From Sacculina carcini (taxonomy: Eukaryota; Arthropoda; Thecostraca; Sacculinidae), in assembly GCA_916048095.2 (NCBI GenBank), contig OU696581.1, positions 6,141,766 to 6,205,765 on the forward strand: DNA of 64,000 nt. The letters are read 5' to 3'. The notes under the pieces are model-generated. The model was not told where the DNA came from. It saw only the letters and a list, made by a program, of their open reading frames with translations, and made no database searches. Numbering within the stretch: the stretch's first letter is position 1; each line of letters starts with the position of its first letter. The translations under genes were made by a program, and so were the position numbers. Shown here in pieces: positions 61,126-64,000 of this stretch.

Positions 61126-64000
61126 CTATCTGTAGCGGGCCGGTCGGTGTACTGGACGGCCGGAGCGCGTGTATTGGTCTGCAGTGTGTATGACCAGACC
61201 TGGCGCCTGCACTGGACAGCCGGGGGCGCTCGACAGTGCCGCAGGTGCTGGGCGGTCGATGGCAGCGGCCAATGGCGGCACAGGTGTCGTGAAGTTCAGC
61301 TGCAGTGGGAGGGAGAAACTGCGTCGATGAGTCGCAGCGCGCCGTTGCTGATAACCGGGACATGACGGAATCAAGTGCACGACAGGGGCGTTGGCGAATA
61401 TCACTGTCTTCACCGTTGCTGCCGTTGGCCGAGTTATCCGGAGAATGGACTTCGGTGCGCGCGTATCAATCACCGGCGCGTCCGGCAATGAACTCTCGGA
61501 GTCTCTTGATGGTCGACTGCTGGTATCGTGTGATGGTTGGCTGTCGTCCCTCGGCGTCGTTTCCAGGTGAGCAGGAATACAGCGGTCAATGCTCACGCGG
61601 GTTCGGCGAGTGCCGCTTCGGATGGCCAGTGTCTTGTCTTCGCGGTCGGCCACCCTGAATGGACCACGGTAGACAGGCGAAAAACCTGAGTGGCCGTCGG
61701 CTCGAACAAAAACGTGCGTGCACGAACGCAACGCTGGTGGAACGTGTGACTGACGCTGTGTTTGGCGTGACGCCGTGGGGCGAAGTTCCCGCATGGTTGC
61801 GCTGAGTCGTTCACAAAACGTGATGGGCGACAGTTTTTGTGCGGGAGAGGGCGCCACCAGCTCACCTGGTAAATGGAGTGGCTCGCCGTACACCAGCTCC
61901 GCACTGGAGCACCCAATGTCAGCCTTGACTGCCGCGTGTATGCCGAGCAACACCAGCGGGAGGCGGGAGGCCCACTTGTTGTTGACGCACGACGCACGCA
62001 AACTAGCCTTGAGCTGTCGGTGGGCCCGATCGACGAGGCCGTTCGCTTGAGGATGATACGCTGTCGTGCGCTTCTTTTTGACACCATCAATGAAGACCAC
62101 AGACGCGACTCAAACTGCGGACCTTGATCACTAACGATCGTGTGGGGCACCCCGAAACGTGCGATCCACTGTCGCAACACACCTTCGCGACGTCTTCGGC
62201 TGTTGTACGCGCCAGCGGGATTGCCTCGATCCATCGCGTGTAGCGGTCGATGATGGTCAACATGTACGCACACCCGTCCGAGGTCGGCAGGGGGCCCACC
62301 AAGTCAACGTGGAGGTCGGCGAATCTCCTGGATGGAAGGCGAAAGGCGGTTGGCGCTTCACGTGTGTGTCGGTGTGTCTTGGACCGCTGACACTTGATGC
62401 ATGTTCGCACCCGATTCTGGACGTCCTTTCGCAGACCGCGCCACACGAAGTGTTCGGAAACCAGCTTTTGGCTGGCGGCGACTCCCGGATGCGCCAGATC
62501 GTGCACAAGGTTGAAGAACGGTCGTCGCAATGCAGTTGGCAGAGCAGGCCGACATCGGCCAGTGGAGTAGTCGCACCACAGTCGGCGCCCACAGCTGAGT
62601 GACACCTGTCTCAACTTCAGCGAGTGCTCACCGTTAGAGAGGACGAATTGTTGTGTGTCCGCGTCTTCCTCTTGGGCGTCGGCCAGCGCTGAAAAGTCGT
62701 CAAAGCGCGGCGTCGGGGCGACAAGCATGCTGATTGTGCGCGAAAGGTCGTCGGCCAGAGAGTTTTGCGCACCCGGAACATGCCGAACGTCTGACGTGAA
62801 CTGTGAGACATAGTACAGGTGGCGTACCTCACGCGGCGGTTACGTGTCAGCCCCCGAACCGATAGCCGACGTCAAGGGCTTATGGTCGGTGAATATGGTG
62901 AAGGTGCGGCTCTCCAGCGTGTGACGAAAGTGCCGCACGGCGCTGTATGCAGCCAGGAGTTCCCTGCCGAACGTACTGTAACGCCTCTCGGTCGGCGTCA
63001 GCTGTCGTGAGTGGAAGCCCAACGGCCTCCAGGAGCCGTTTACATGTTGTTGCAGTACTGCACCGATCCCCGTGGAGGACACGTCGACTTGCACACTCAG
63101 TGGAGCACCAGCGACTGGGAACGAGAGCTCCACGCTGTCAGCGAGCGTTTCTTTGGAGCGTGAGAATGCTTCCCTGGCTGACGGCGTCCAAGTGACTGGC
63201 TTCTGAGAGCGTTTGGTCCTGGTGTCGATCATCGCGTGCAGAGGGGCGAGCAGCTGCGACGCGTGCGGGATCAGACGATGGTAAAAAGTGACCATCCCGA
63301 TAAACCGACGAAGTTGCGACTGAGTGACCGCCTCAGGGAACGACTGGCTGTCAGCGGCTTTCTTGGCAGCAGGCGCCAGGCCGGACGGTGACAAGTGGTG
63401 CCCGAGAAAATCCAGTTCCGCCACACCCACGACACATTTGGCGACGTCAAGCTGGATACCGATGTCGTTGAGCCGCCGCAGCACGGATCGCATATGACGC
63501 TCGTGGTCCTCTGCGGACATGCTCGCCACGAGGATGTCGTCCACGTAGGCAAAGCATCCGTCCAGGCCATGAAGTACTTCATCAAGGAAGCGTTGAAATG
63601 TCTGCGCGGCGGACCGTAGGCCGAAACACAACCTGCGGAGTTCGAATAGCCCGAAGGGCGTCACCACGGCAGTTTTCGGCACGTCTTCTTCTGCGACAGG
63701 GATATGGTGATAGGCGTGCACAATGTCGAGCCGCGAGAAGATGGTCGAGCCGGCGAGTTGAGCGACGCTGTCGTGGAGAAACGGCACCGGGTACCGGTCG
63801 GGTTCTGAGATTGCGGTAAGTGCGCGTTAGTCTCCGCACACTCGCAGACCACCGTCCGACTTGGTTACCACGTGCAGCGGACTCGACCAGGCGCTAGACG
63901 ACCGTCTAACGATGCCCAATGCCAGCAGACGGTCGAACTCTCGCCGCACTGTCGTGAGTTTTTCGGGTGCGAGGCGGCGGGCGCGGGATTACACCGGCTG
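61126..64000 (-). pseudogene. pol: CsRn1-type pol (copy 3), broken, running off the window
   Basis: From the right edge on the minus strand: ARRLAPEKLTTVRREFDRLL, then SPLHVVTKSDGGLRVCGD followed by a TAA where Tyr is expected, then RALTAIS. RT continues with IFSRLDIVHAYHHIPV, LCFGLRSAAQTFQRFLDE and FAYVDDILVAS. RNase H has VQVDVSSTGIGAV, FGRELLAAY and [10 protein letters not shown]. After a shift near 62840, integrase has HDLAHPGVAA..CIKCQRSK and [10 protein letters not shown]; shifts near 62170 and 62080 precede VSDQGPQFES and GLVDRAHRQLK, where the usual catalytic Glu is Asp. The C-terminal tail is Pro/Ser/Arg-rich and ends RPARYR. Confidence 0.85.

Overview
The window looks like a piece of an invertebrate animal genome made almost wholly of transposable elements. 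I see no host protein-coding gene and no convincing functional tRNA or rRNA gene. The animal assignment rests on CsRn1-type gypsy elements with a tRNA-Trp primer site, CR1 and L2-type LINEs, a tRNA-derived SINE with a core domain, hAT-like MITEs and abundant GT microsatellites. I cannot name the taxon.

Layout: (1) 1-3891, a LINE 5' end (minus) lying against a 5'-truncated gypsy element (plus) with one LTR. (2) 3892-7312, a decayed CR1-group LINE (minus) carrying a dimeric tRNA-SINE, a 452-bp element with inverted LTR ends and a solo LTR. (3) 7313-13768, a moderate repeat present twice, one copy split by an almost complete L2-type LINE. (4) 14280-25690, a hAT-like MITE and a CR1 LINE (minus) split by a CsRn1 gypsy element, whose 5' LTR is split by a further LTR element that has lost most of pol and carries a 23-bp minisatellite. 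(5) 26056-31611, an intact gypsy element with a single gag-pol frame and a probable self-primed start of reverse transcription. (6) 33004-37639, an intact gag/pol element with a textbook -1 frameshift site. (7) 37987-50974, a broken CsRn1-like element (minus) whose LTR holds a long TIR transposon, which itself holds an intact LTR element (minus, 40587-45686). (8) 51656-55506, a gypsy pol tail and a Helitron-like tandem array. (9) 55652-59892, a broken relative of the element in (6). (10) 61114-64000, a third CsRn1-like pol (minus) running off the window.

The insertion history can be read base by base. Five insertions into coding LINEs or LTRs leave exact or near-exact target-site duplications, and removing the insert restores the interrupted frame or LTR. 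Three LTR elements appear structurally intact, with nearly identical LTR pairs, so they are young.

Three observations stand out. Five elements share a 12-base primer site that starts exactly at the LTR end and matches the complement of the first 12 bases of animal tRNA-Phe, not a tRNA 3' end. The 26056-31611 element has a primer site complementary to the predicted start of its own transcript. A TIR transposon family with 7-bp target duplications has one long member and two members that are little more than two fused TIRs (38 and 29 bp).
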